In this document: one piece after another, positions 15,305 through 22,806 of the stretch
Layout of the letters: each line of letters begins with the position of its first letter
Numbering within the stretch: position 1 is the stretch's first letter
NCBI RefSeq assembly: GCF_001613225.1
Contig: NZ_BDBY01000177.1
Span: forward strand, 1-39,635
Direction of reading: 5' to 3'
Source of the DNA: Nocardia pseudovaccinii NBRC 100343
GTDB taxonomy: Bacteria > Actinomycetota > Actinomycetes > Mycobacteriales > Mycobacteriaceae
DNA: 39,635 nt
The notes under the pieces: model-generated
Seen by the model: the letters and a program-made list of their open reading frames with translations, nothing else
Databases searched by the model: none
What the model was told of the DNA's origin: nothing
Program-made: the position numbers and the translations under genes

Positions 15305-16603
15305 GTGACCAAATACTTGAAATCCGCCCAGAAGACCGCTGCGGATGGCGAGCGCGCTCAGAACGTTCGGAATACCGTCCACCACATCATTGCCGACGTC
15401 CGCCAACGCGGAGATCTCGCCGTACGCGAGTACTCGGAACAATTCGACAAATGGTCACCAGCGAGCTTCGAACTAGGCGATGACCAAATCGCCGACATCG
15501 TCGCCACGGTGCCGGAGCAGGTCCTCGCGGACATCCGTATGGTCCAGGATCGAGTCCGCGCCTTCGCGCAGCATCAGCGGAATTCGTTGGCCGACTTCGA
15601 AATCGAGACCGAACCTGGCGTGTTTCTCGGGCAGAAATCGATCCCGGTCAGCTCCGTCGGAGCATATGTACCCGGCGGCCGCTATCCGCTCGTGGCGTCG
15701 GCCCATATGACCGTGGTGACGGCAAAGGTCGCGGGTGTGGAACGGGTAACCGCGTGCACTCCGCCCATCCGCGGTGAGATTCCAGCGGCGACGGTCGCCG
15801 CATTGCACCTAGCCGGCGCGGACGAGATCTTCTTGCTCGGGGGCACCCAAGCCATCGCAGCGATGGCCGTAGGCACCGAGACCATCGAGAAGGTCGACAT
15901 GCTTGCGGGGCCGGGCAACGCCTATGTCGCCGAGGGAAAGCGGCAGCTGTTCGGTGAGGTCGGCATCGATTTGTTCGCTGGCCCGACAGAAGTCCTCATC
16001 GTCGCCGACGAATATGCCGACCCCCTCGTGGTCGCGGTCGACCTGCTCAGTCAGGCCGAACACGGGCCGGATTCACCCGCCGTGCTGATCACCACGTCGG
16101 AGGCCCTCGGGCAGAGCGTCATCGCACTGATCGAGAAACTCCTGAGCGATATGCCAACGGCCGATTTCGCAGGACCGGCCTGGCACAATCACGGTGAGGT
16201 TGTGGTGGTCGAAAATCTTGATGCCGCATACATTCTCGCGGACAGCTATGCATCGGAGCATGTCCAGATCCTCACTCGGAACCCCCGTGAGGCTCTGGAC
16301 AAAATGCGGAACTACGGCGCGCTTTTCTTGGGGGAGGGCACCTGCGTCTCTTACGGCGACAAGGTGATCGGCACCAACCACACGCTGCCCACCGGCGGCG
16401 CGGCGAACTACACCGGTGGTCTCTGGGTAGGAAAATACCTCAAGACCGTCACCTACCAGGAGGTCACGGACCCCGCCGCCAGCGCGGCCCTCGGCGAACT
16501 GTGCGGCCGCGCCGCACGCGTGGAATCCTTCGAGGGGCACGCGCGTTCCGGCGATATTCGTGCACACAAGTTCGGCGGGGTCGCGCTGTCATGGATCAAC
16601 TGA
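15305..16603 (+). CDS. Histidinol-dehydrogenase-family oxidoreductase (HpsN-like)
   Basis: 432 residues from GTG 15305, with AAAGGA about ten bases upstream. HisD-fold residues are kept: LSQAEHGPDS (Gln/His zinc ligands), YASEHVQIL (catalytic Glu-His), an Asp and His in YGDKVIGTNHTLPTGG, and FEGHARSGD near the end. The enzyme should oxidise a primary alcohol in two NAD-dependent steps to a carboxylate. Its setting in a catabolic operon with an SDR, away from his genes, points to a non-histidine substrate, as in sulfopropanediol dehydrogenase HpsN. Its last 13 bases overlap the SDR gene. The substrate is unknown. Confidence 0.85.
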   Translation: MTKYLKSAQKTAADGERAQNVRNTVHHIIADVRQRGDLAVREYSEQFDKWSPASFELGDDQIADIVATVPEQVLADIRMVQDRVRAFAQHQRNSLADFEIETEPGVFLGQKSIPVSSVGAYVPGGRYPLVASAHMTVVTAKVAGVERVTACTPPIRGEIPAATVAALHLAGADEIFLLGGTQAIAAMAVGTETIEKVDMLAGPGNAYVAEGKRQLFGEVGIDLFAGPTEVLIVADEYADPLVVAVDLLSQAEHGPDSPAVLITTSEALGQSVIALIEKLLSDMPTADFAGPAWHNHGEVVVVENLDAAYILADSYASEHVQILTRNPREALDKMRNYGALFLGEGTCVSYGDKVIGTNHTLPTGGAANYTGGLWVGKYLKTVTYQEVTDPAASAALGELCGRAARVESFEGHARSGDIRAHKFGGVALSWIN

Positions 16604-17400
16604 CCCAGGACGGCGCGACTGCCGAATCGACTACCGCGTCTCCATCGAGTCTCGACGCCCTGAGTTTTTCCGGTCGACGCGCGGTGGTTACCGGCGCAGG
16701 CCGGGGAATCGGGCGGGCGGCCGCCGAAAAGCTGGCGGCCCGCGGCGCAGAGGTGATCCTGATCGCCCGTACCTCGAACGAAATCGAGGAACTGGCATCG
16801 GTCATCAGCGGCAACGGCGGCCGCGCGACCGCGCTACCCGTCGACATCACCGACGACGATGCCCTAGAGCGCGCATTCACCGAACTCGGCCACGCGGATA
16901 TTCTGGTCAACTCCGCAGGTACGAATCGCCCCAAACCGATACTGGACATCACGGCCGACGATCTAGACGCGCTACTGGACCTGAACGTCCGGTCCGTCTT
17001 CCGCGTGACGCAGTTGTTCGTCCGCCAGGCCCTGGCACACAGCGCACCCAGCGTGATCGTCAACGTCTCGAGCCAGATGGGACACATAGGATCCCCGAAC
17101 CGCACCCTCTACTGCGCCACGAAACACGCGATCGAAGGGCTCACCAAAGCGCTCGCCCTGGAGCTGGCCCCCGCGGGCATCAGGGTGGTATCGGTTGCCC
17201 CCACCTTCATCGAAACCCCGCTGACACGGCCGTTCCTCGACGACCCCCGTACCCGGGAGTTACTGATCGACAGGATCCCCCTCGGCAGAATCGGCACAGT
17301 CGACGAAGTCGCTGAGGTCATTGCATTCGTCGCCGCACCGGCGGCCGCGCTGATAACAGGCAGCAGCGTGCTCACGGACGGCGGCTGGGTTGCCCAGTAG
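16591..17400 (+). CDS. Short-chain dehydrogenase/reductase
   Basis: 269 residues from ATG 16591, inside the end of the HisD-like gene. The first 27 residues are a Ser/Thr-rich extension before the Rossmann fold. TGAGRGIG binds the cofactor (residues 34-41), NSAG and the Ser in VNVSSQMG follow, and Tyr-x3-Lys in LYCATKHAIEG completes the catalytic set. An Arg after the second strand (IARTSN) hints at NADP, though this is weak. The overlap with the dehydrogenase suggests that the two act in sequence, with the SDR making or epimerising the alcohol that the HisD-like enzyme oxidises. It ends the operon. Confidence 0.88.
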   Translation: MDQLTQDGATAESTTASPSSLDALSFSGRRAVVTGAGRGIGRAAAEKLAARGAEVILIARTSNEIEELASVISGNGGRATALPVDITDDDALERAFTELGHADILVNSAGTNRPKPILDITADDLDALLDLNVRSVFRVTQLFVRQALAHSAPSVIVNVSSQMGHIGSPNRTLYCATKHAIEGLTKALALELAPAGIRVVSVAPTFIETPLTRPFLDDPRTRELLIDRIPLGRIGTVDEVAEVIAFVAAPAAALITGSSVLTDGGWVAQ

Positions 17401-18003
17401 CCCAGAACCGCACCGCACTTGCATGTGACCCATCGACCGTCGAGGTCAGACGGGATGAGCGTGCTCCGTCGAGGACTATGGTCGCAGCGGCCTCGGCGGC
17501 TTGTTCGTTGTCATGACTTGGCCAACCGCCAGCCAGGGCGCGCGTTCAGTAATCGCCGAAGAATTTCGAACACAGCGTCACCGGGCAGATCGTCGCGAAG
17601 CACCTTGTCGCGGATACCACGGGCGAGCACTTCGCGGATGGGTGTGACTGTGCGCTCGATGTCGGCACGGTCGCAGTACTGACCCGTCTGGCTGATCACC
17701 GCCGCATACTTCACCCTCTCACGCAGGAAGACCGCGCCGAACACGCTTTCACCGAGGAGGGTGCGCGGCTCGCAGAACGAGCAGACAGCGAAACGGCACG
17801 GGTCAACGCCGACCCCGTCGCCGTGCTCTCTACACAGGAGATCGTCAACCGCCTGTTACACCGACTGCTCGCTCATATCCACCCCAACGCGCTGACTCAG
17901 ATGTCCTCTTCATCGAGCCGGTAGCCGTAGTGCCGTTCCCACCCGTCGGACGAGCGCATCGACCTCATCTTTCTGGCGCGGTCACAGCCAGCGAAGGCCC
18001 TCC
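17401..18003. other. Low-coding stretch with gene remnants
   Basis: No complete gene is seen in these 600 bases. The minus strand carries a TetR-C-terminus-like fragment (17511-17744). A plus-strand frame from about 17720 to 17924 reads as a helical, Arg/Glu/Ala-rich peptide ending MSSSSSR with no start or recognisable family. A minus frame at about 17900-17985 ends GYRLDEEDI. The pieces look like a decayed region between two operons. Confidence 0.5.
17511..17744 (-). pseudogene. Possible TetR-type regulator C-terminal remnant
   Basis: The 77-residue frame contains REVLARGIRDKVLRDDLPGD and AVFEILRRLL, the pattern of the last helices of TetR ligand domains (a GxxxGxLRxDLP-like turn). No HTH domain precedes it: the frame is open only to about 17855 and the added residues (a Cys-rich stretch) do not resemble TetR. 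It is probably a relic; a short orphan protein cannot be excluded. Confidence 0.35.
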
Positions 18004-18174
18004 TCAGCGCATTTCGTCATACCATCGGTGGGGAACAGACCAATCCCACTGCACCCGTGGATATTTCGTGCGCCGATATTCCTCGTACGCGAGAGGATAG
18101 ACGGAGTTCACGGAACCGAGAGCGATGATCCCGCAGACGAAGTGTCGCCATAGTGCCGCGATGAACGCACGCAT
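18004..18174 (-). CDS. Small hypothetical protein with one hydrophobic segment
   Basis: 56 residues from ATG 18174. A hydrophobic N-terminal part (FIAALWRHFVCGIIALGSVNS) is followed by an aromatic, charged tail with YEEYRRTKYPRVQWDWSVPHRWYDE. The regular composition of the tail suggests a real small membrane-associated protein, but no family is recognised and the SD is weak. It lies 25 bases downstream of the hydrolase gene on the same strand, so it may be the last cistron of the minus-strand operon. Confidence 0.4.
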   Translation of the reverse strand: MRAFIAALWRHFVCGIIALGSVNSVYPLAYEEYRRTKYPRVQWDWSVPHRWYDEMR

Positions 18175-18199
18175 TTTCCAACCCACACGTCTCAGGCGG

Positions 18200-18883
18200 T
18201 CACATCGCCGATGGTGTTGGAAAACTCTGCGGCACAGCGTGTTCGAGCACAATGACATCAGTTCCGGCAGGCGACAGATTCTTCAGCAAACCGCAATGCA
18301 GGTTCTGATGCACCGGCGCCAGACCCGCCTGATGGATCGGTACGGCCACCTGCGGCGCCAGCTGCCGCAGATAGTCGATGCCCTCTTCGATCTTCATCCA
18401 CGGACCGCCGATCGGAAGAAGCAGCACCTCAACCGGATTAGCTATGTCGTCGAACGCGTCGCCGGGGTGCAGCAGGCTGCCGTTCACGAGATATCCGTTA
18501 TTCGCCGAACTCGGAAGGGCCGAATGGATGCAGGCGTGTTCGCCGCTACCGGTCACGTCTAAATCGACGCCGCGCACAGACAGCTGTTCGCCTGGCACGA
18601 CGACATGGATCCGATCCCCCGCTATATCCACTCCATCGCCAAGGGCGGCCATACTGTCGGCGCCGAGGACGAGTTCGGCTTCGGGGTTGTCGGCCAGTAG
18701 CCTGACGAGTCGTTCGACATCGAGGTGGTCGGGATGGGCGTGGGTGACCAGGACGATATCGATACCGCGCAGACTCTCGAAGTCATGCGAGTACGTCCCG
18801 GGGTCGAACAGCACGCGTGCCGTCCCATCCCCGATCGGAAGATCGGCCAGCACACAGGCGTGGCCGTAGTGGGTGAGATCCAT
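18200..18883 (-). CDS. Metallo-beta-lactamase-fold hydrolase (UlaG-like)
   Basis: 227 residues. It starts MDLTHYGHACVLADLP and carries THAHPDHLD (His48, His50, Asp52, His53), the two-metal site of the MBL fold. Later come a GSGEHACIH segment and LLHPGDAFDD with further metal ligands. AAGGA stands seven bases before the ATG. The layout (a short N-terminal strand, THxHxDH, no extra domains) is that of small L-ascorbate-lactonase/YtnP-like hydrolases. As the last enzyme of a ring-cleavage operon it may open a lactone or thioester; the substrate is not known. Confidence 0.85.
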   Translation of the reverse strand: MDLTHYGHACVLADLPIGDGTARVLFDPGTYSHDFESLRGIDIVLVTHAHPDHLDVERLVRLLADNPEAELVLGADSMAALGDGVDIAGDRIHVVVPGEQLSVRGVDLDVTGSGEHACIHSALPSSANNGYLVNGSLLHPGDAFDDIANPVEVLLLPIGGPWMKIEEGIDYLRQLAPQVAVPIHQAGLAPVHQNLHCGLLKNLSPAGTDVIVLEHAVPQSFPTPSAM

Positions 18884-18909
18884 ATTGGTGTCCTTGGTCT
18901 GCTGAGTGC

Positions 18910-20007
18910 TCAGGGATTGACGACTGTCATCCACATGGGGTGCTCGCGTTGCTGCATCTGCTCGATGGCTGTGACGGTGTCGATGAGCGGAAACCGTTGC
19001 GTGATCAGTTCGTCGATGTCGAGTGCACCGGTCTCGAGCAGTTTCAGCACGTCCTGAGCATCGTTGCGGGTACAGGCGCGGGTTCCGATGAATCGCCAGC
19101 AGTTGACCATCAGTCCGATCGGCGGAATCGGAATCGGCGTCGTGTTGCCTCCCATATGGGCGAGCACGCCGCCGGTGGCCAGGGCAGCCATTGCCTGGCC
19201 GGTTGCGGGTCCGGCCGGGATGTAGTCGATGACAGCGTGCGCACCGTTTGGTTCCAGGCATCGGAGCCGCTGGGTGAGGCCGCCGTTCGATTCCCAGTCC
19301 GCTGGTAGCTCCTCGAGCGCCACGGTGTCGACGGCGATTCCGCCTGCGAGCGGCGTTACCGCGCTGAGCCGTTCTCTGTTGCGCGCCACCAGAATCAGGC
19401 GACCGATGCCGAACAGCTTCGCGAGTTTGATCGTTGCGGTACCCATCGTGCCGGTTGCCGCGGTAACGATCGCGGTCGCGCCCGGCGGGAGCTCGGCCAG
19501 TTTCAGAATGCGTACCGCGTTGGCCAGATCGTGCACCTTCGCACCGACGTCGAAACCGACATTGTCCGGGAGCGGATCGATGAGCCAATGCGGAACCCGA
19601 ACATACTCTGCCAGGCCGCCGTCGTGGTATCGCTCGTAGAGCGGCATCGGCACACTGCTGAACGCGGCGTGGCCGATCATGGCCTGCTGTGCGCACATCA
19701 TGTCGCGGTCTGTTCGGCAGTAGACGCAGTTGCGGCAGTTGAGGTTCGGATGGACCCTGACACGATCGCCGACGGCCACACCGGTGACCCCGTCGCCGAC
19801 CGCGGCGATGGTGCCCGCTGCCTCGTGCCCGAGCGTTGTGGGGAGATGTTTGAAGGCTCCCATTGCTAGGAGCGACAGCATCCCCGGGGCCAACCCCGCG
19901 GAAGCGACCTTCACGATCACGTCGTCAGGGCCGGGTTCGGGAACCGGAATCTTCTCTATCACAAGGCTATTCGCGTCGGCATGAGCTCGTGCCGCTAGCA
20001 TGCTCAC
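18910..20007 (-). CDS. MDR-type alcohol dehydrogenase with structural zinc only
   Basis: 365 residues. GTG 20007 overlaps the bicupin stop (GTGA), with AAAGGA upstream; ATG 20001 is an alternative. The GroES-like domain has GHEAAGTI (His61, Glu62) and the structural zinc lobe CRNCVYCRTDRDMMC (Cys91, 94, 97, 105). The cofactor motif TAATGTMGTATIKLAK lies in the Rossmann domain. The usual catalytic-zinc Cys after the first strand is replaced in ASAGLAPGM, and the later Cys/Asp ligand is not seen either (KVHDLANAV). This suggests a reductase or atypical dehydrogenase without a normal catalytic zinc. It belongs to the six-gene monooxygenase operon. Confidence 0.85.
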   Translation of the reverse strand: MSMLAARAHADANSLVIEKIPVPEPGPDDVIVKVASAGLAPGMLSLLAMGAFKHLPTTLGHEAAGTIAAVGDGVTGVAVGDRVRVHPNLNCRNCVYCRTDRDMMCAQQAMIGHAAFSSVPMPLYERYHDGGLAEYVRVPHWLIDPLPDNVGFDVGAKVHDLANAVRILKLAELPPGATAIVTAATGTMGTATIKLAKLFGIGRLILVARNRERLSAVTPLAGGIAVDTVALEELPADWESNGGLTQRLRCLEPNGAHAVIDYIPAGPATGQAMAALATGGVLAHMGGNTTPIPIPPIGLMVNCWRFIGTRACTRNDAQDVLKLLETGALDIDELITQRFPLIDTVTAIEQMQQREHPMWMTVVNP

Positions 20008-21002
20008 CCCTGGTTCCTTTCGATGGCGGCGGCGAGCCGCTCGGCCGAGAACGGGTCCGCGGCGCGCGCGGTCTCGCCGATCTGCGGTAGTTCGAGGTGC
20101 GATTGCAGGCTGATATGGGTCGACGGCTCAGCGCAGATGCTGGCATGCGCGACGCCGAGCGGAATTCGCACGAAATCGCCCGGCCACAGTTCGACAATGC
20201 CCCGCTGAGTCAGCAGGGTGCGGGTCCCCCGGATCTGGTACTGAATCTCGTCGACATCGAGCGTGCGCCGGTATCGCCGGATACCGTCACCTCGGGTGAG
20301 AGTAACCGTGCCAAGGCGGACGGTCGCGGCGGCGTAGAGCCAGCTGTAGCCCACGCCTGCGCCGATCGGCAGCACATTCATCCGCGCGGACTCGGAGTGC
20401 ACACGGCCCAGCAGCAACGTCTCGTCTGCCGGGAACACGGCGATGTCGTGTCCTGGAGTCCCCATGCACTGGGTGACTGCCTCGTTGACCTCACCCGGCC
20501 GCCAGCCCTCGAACGGAGGCGACACCGGCTGCGAAGTTCGCACCGGGGAGGCCAGCTCGTCGACAGGCGCGGGGATATAGAACAACAAGTGACTTTCGGT
20601 GCGACCGTAGTTGTCGTGGGCGACACCGCGCGGGATCCGGGAGAACTCCCCCGGCCGGTGCTCGATGATGCCGAGCTCGGTCATCAACGTGCGTTCACCG
20701 TCGATCTGGTAGGAGATCTCGTCGACATCGCAGTTGCGGTGATAGAACGGCTGCCGATTGTCCATGGTCTGCCATTCGACGCGGACCTGGGCATTCTCGT
20801 AGACACCACGCGGCGGAGCGAAGGGCTGCGCCCGGTATTCCTGCGGATAGTGCACGACGGTCAGCGGATCCCGGTCTCGCCATAGCTTGATCGGCATCTT
20901 GCTGGGATATGGGGGTGCCAGCAGCAGCTGCTCGTCACGGTCGATGCTGCGCAGTGGCCGATCGGATCCGATGACCACGACGTCTTCGACTACGACGCTC
21001 AT
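20004..21002 (-). CDS. Bicupin, homogentisate-dioxygenase-like
   Basis: 332 residues with a very strong SD (AAGGAGG). Two tandem cupins share the pattern DVDEIxYQIxGxRTLxTxxGI...PGxFxRIPxGVAH. In the first, FYHRNCDVDEISYQ (His88, Glu95) and GVAH (His129) give a plausible His/Glu/His iron site and resemble the YYHRNCMSE motif of homogentisate dioxygenase. In the second, the first His is replaced (YRRTLDVDE) while the Glu and the VAH His remain. I infer an aromatic ring-cleaving or related oxygenase with one active and one degenerate domain; it is shorter than true homogentisate dioxygenase (about 430 residues). It lies between an FAH-family gene and the dehydrogenase. Confidence 0.75.
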   Translation of the reverse strand: MSVVVEDVVVIGSDRPLRSIDRDEQLLLAPPYPSKMPIKLWRDRDPLTVVHYPQEYRAQPFAPPRGVYENAQVRVEWQTMDNRQPFYHRNCDVDEISYQIDGERTLMTELGIIEHRPGEFSRIPRGVAHDNYGRTESHLLFYIPAPVDELASPVRTSQPVSPPFEGWRPGEVNEAVTQCMGTPGHDIAVFPADETLLLGRVHSESARMNVLPIGAGVGYSWLYAAATVRLGTVTLTRGDGIRRYRRTLDVDEIQYQIRGTRTLLTQRGIVELWPGDFVRIPLGVAHASICAEPSTHISLQSHLELPQIGETARAADPFSAERLAAAIERNQG

Positions 21003-21050
21003 GGAGACCTCCTTGTCTCGGATTGGGTTGTACCCCAGAGGTATTCGGCT

Positions 21051-21872
21051 TCAGTCCGCCCGGACCAGGTTGCGGATCGCGCCGACACCATCGATCTCGA
21101 CGATGACCTCGTCCCCGTCCTTCAAGAACAGCTGCGGGTCGCGCCGATAGCCCACACCGCCCGGAGTGCCGGTCAGGATCAGATCGCCAGGACGCAACGT
21201 GGTGAATGTGGAGATGGTGGCGATCAGTCGCGGGATCGAGAAAATCAGCATCGACAGATCCGACTCCTGGACGGTCTCCCCATTCAGGACCGTCCGGATT
21301 CCGGCATGATCCAGGTCGAACTCACCCGGGGTCACCAGGTAGGGACCGACGGGAGTGCTGCCATCCCATGCCTTGCCCTGCATCCACTGGTGGGTTTTGT
21401 ACTGGAAGTCCCGCATGGTGATGTCGTTCGCGACGGTGTAGCCGAGCACATGGTCGAGGGCGTCTTCTTCGGAAATACGCCGACCGCCATGGCCGATCAC
21501 GACAGTGAGCTCGCCTTCGTAGTCGACTTGCGATGATTCGGAAGGCAGCACGATGTCGTCGTAGGCGCCGATCAGGCTGTCGGCATACTTCGCGAACAGC
21601 ACTGGATAGGTCGGCAATTCACGCTTCGACTCGGTGACGTGCTCGCGGTAGTTGAGGCCGACGCAGAAGACCTTCGACGGATTCGGCACCACCGGTAACA
21701 GTCGCACCGAATCGACCTGGACGGCACTATCGATCAGGCGAGTGGCGGACAGAAGGGCATCCAGCCGCACGCCTTCCCCGTTCTCCACCAGCACATCCAG
21801 CGGTAGCAGAGTTTCCCCCCGCACTTCACCAATTCGCGGGCGACCATCCTGCTCATAAGTCGCGTATGCCAT
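21051..21872 (-). CDS. FAH-family hydrolase (fumarylacetoacetase-like domain)
   Basis: 273 residues from ATG 21872, four bases after the stop of the dioxygenase gene. FAH motifs: KVFCVGLNYREHVTESKR, VDYEGELTVVIGHGGRR with the metal-binding acids, YTVANDITMRDFQYK, and LRPGDLILTGTPGGVG. The family hydrolyses or isomerises acylpyruvates or decarboxylates and hydrates ring-fission products. Given the adjacent extradiol dioxygenase, a meta-cleavage product or its acylpyruvate successor is the likely substrate. It is paralogous to the fumarylpyruvate hydrolase at 9144-9977 but clearly diverged. Confidence 0.9.
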   Translation of the reverse strand: MAYATYEQDGRPRIGEVRGETLLPLDVLVENGEGVRLDALLSATRLIDSAVQVDSVRLLPVVPNPSKVFCVGLNYREHVTESKRELPTYPVLFAKYADSLIGAYDDIVLPSESSQVDYEGELTVVIGHGGRRISEEDALDHVLGYTVANDITMRDFQYKTHQWMQGKAWDGSTPVGPYLVTPGEFDLDHAGIRTVLNGETVQESDLSMLIFSIPRLIATISTFTTLRPGDLILTGTPGGVGYRRDPQLFLKDGDEVIVEIDGVGAIRNLVRAD

Positions 21873-21876
21873 TTGC

Positions 21877-22806
21877 TTACTTCCCTTCGCTGGTGTGACG
21901 CCACGAGGCGAGCTGACCGCCCCAGAGGTTGACGGTGTTGGGTATCGGCTTCCAGCGCCGGGGCACGTAGGTGACACGGTCGTCGTGGAACTTCTCCATC
22001 TCCGCCGACAATTCGATGTGGTTACCGGCAGGGTCGTCGAAGAACACGAACAGGTTGTTGCCCGGCCCATGACGCCCGGGACCCCAAGTGACGTCGACGT
22101 TTTCGTTGGTCAGGCGGTCGCACCACGCCTTGAAGTCCTCCCATTCGGACAAGTCGAAGGAGTAGTGGTCGATATCGCCGCCGCGGCCGACGTTCACCAC
22201 CGCGAGGGTGTGGTGGTCGCGGTCGCTGCGCAGCCAGGCGAAGCGACCGTCATCGAGCTGGTCGGAAATGCGGAAGCCGACCACGTCGACATAGAACCGA
22301 ACCATCGCCTCGAGGTCATCGGTGCCGAGGGTGATGTGCTGGTACTTGATCGGCCTGCGACCGGTATCGGCGGCCGTCTCTCCCTGCCGCCGGACTGTGG
22401 TATGGAAATGCACCTCGGTACCGTGCGGATCGGTGACGGCGATGCCCTGCGCCTCGCCGACCGCGGCGTCGATGTGCACCGTCTCGAGTTCGCGGACGTT
22501 GTGGCCCGCGGCGGTCAGGCGCTTGGCGATACCTTCGACGCCGTCGAGATCGCGAACCTCGAAACCGTAGTGCCGCAATCCCTTCTCGCCCGCGACCAGG
22601 TCGAGGACGTGATGCCCGGTGCCCCATCCGAGCCGCAATCCGCCGTCGGCGAGCTCGTTGTGCACGACCAATCCGAGTACGCGACCGTAGAACTGTGCGG
22701 TCGCGGCCACGTCTGGCACCGAGAAGCCGATGTGCGATACCGCTGTGCGTGTGAGGGTGCCAGCCGCATCACGTTCTGCCAGCACGATTCGCTTGGGTTT
22801 ATCCAT
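21877..22806 (-). CDS. VOC-family extradiol ring-cleavage dioxygenase
   Basis: 309 residues in two beta-alpha-beta-beta-beta modules. The C-terminal module carries Fe(II) ligands His157 (KYQHITLG), His214 (IDHYSFD) and Glu265 (GNHIELSAEME). This matches catechol 2,3-dioxygenase / 2,3-dihydroxybiphenyl 1,2-dioxygenase enzymes, which open a catechol next to the diol. The ATG overlaps the end of the flavin monooxygenase gene by eight bases, so the product of that hydroxylase is probably its substrate. The exact catechol is not identifiable; the length and WGPGRHGPGNNLFVFF segment fit the 2,3-dihydroxy-substituted-arene group. Confidence 0.92.
   Translation of the reverse strand: MDKPKRIVLAERDAAGTLTRTAVSHIGFSVPDVAATAQFYGRVLGLVVHNELADGGLRLGWGTGHHVLDLVAGEKGLRHYGFEVRDLDGVEGIAKRLTAAGHNVRELETVHIDAAVGEAQGIAVTDPHGTEVHFHTTVRRQGETAADTGRRPIKYQHITLGTDDLEAMVRFYVDVVGFRISDQLDDGRFAWLRSDRDHHTLAVVNVGRGGDIDHYSFDLSEWEDFKAWCDRLTNENVDVTWGPGRHGPGNNLFVFFDDPAGNHIELSAEMEKFHDDRVTYVPRRWKPIPNTVNLWGGQLASWRHTSEGK

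Noticed and set aside
18884..19696. Long in-frame N-terminal extension of the MBL-fold hydrolase
   Set aside because: It would run through the dehydrogenase gene in another frame and is Arg-rich; the ATG at 18883 has a good SD and matches the family start.
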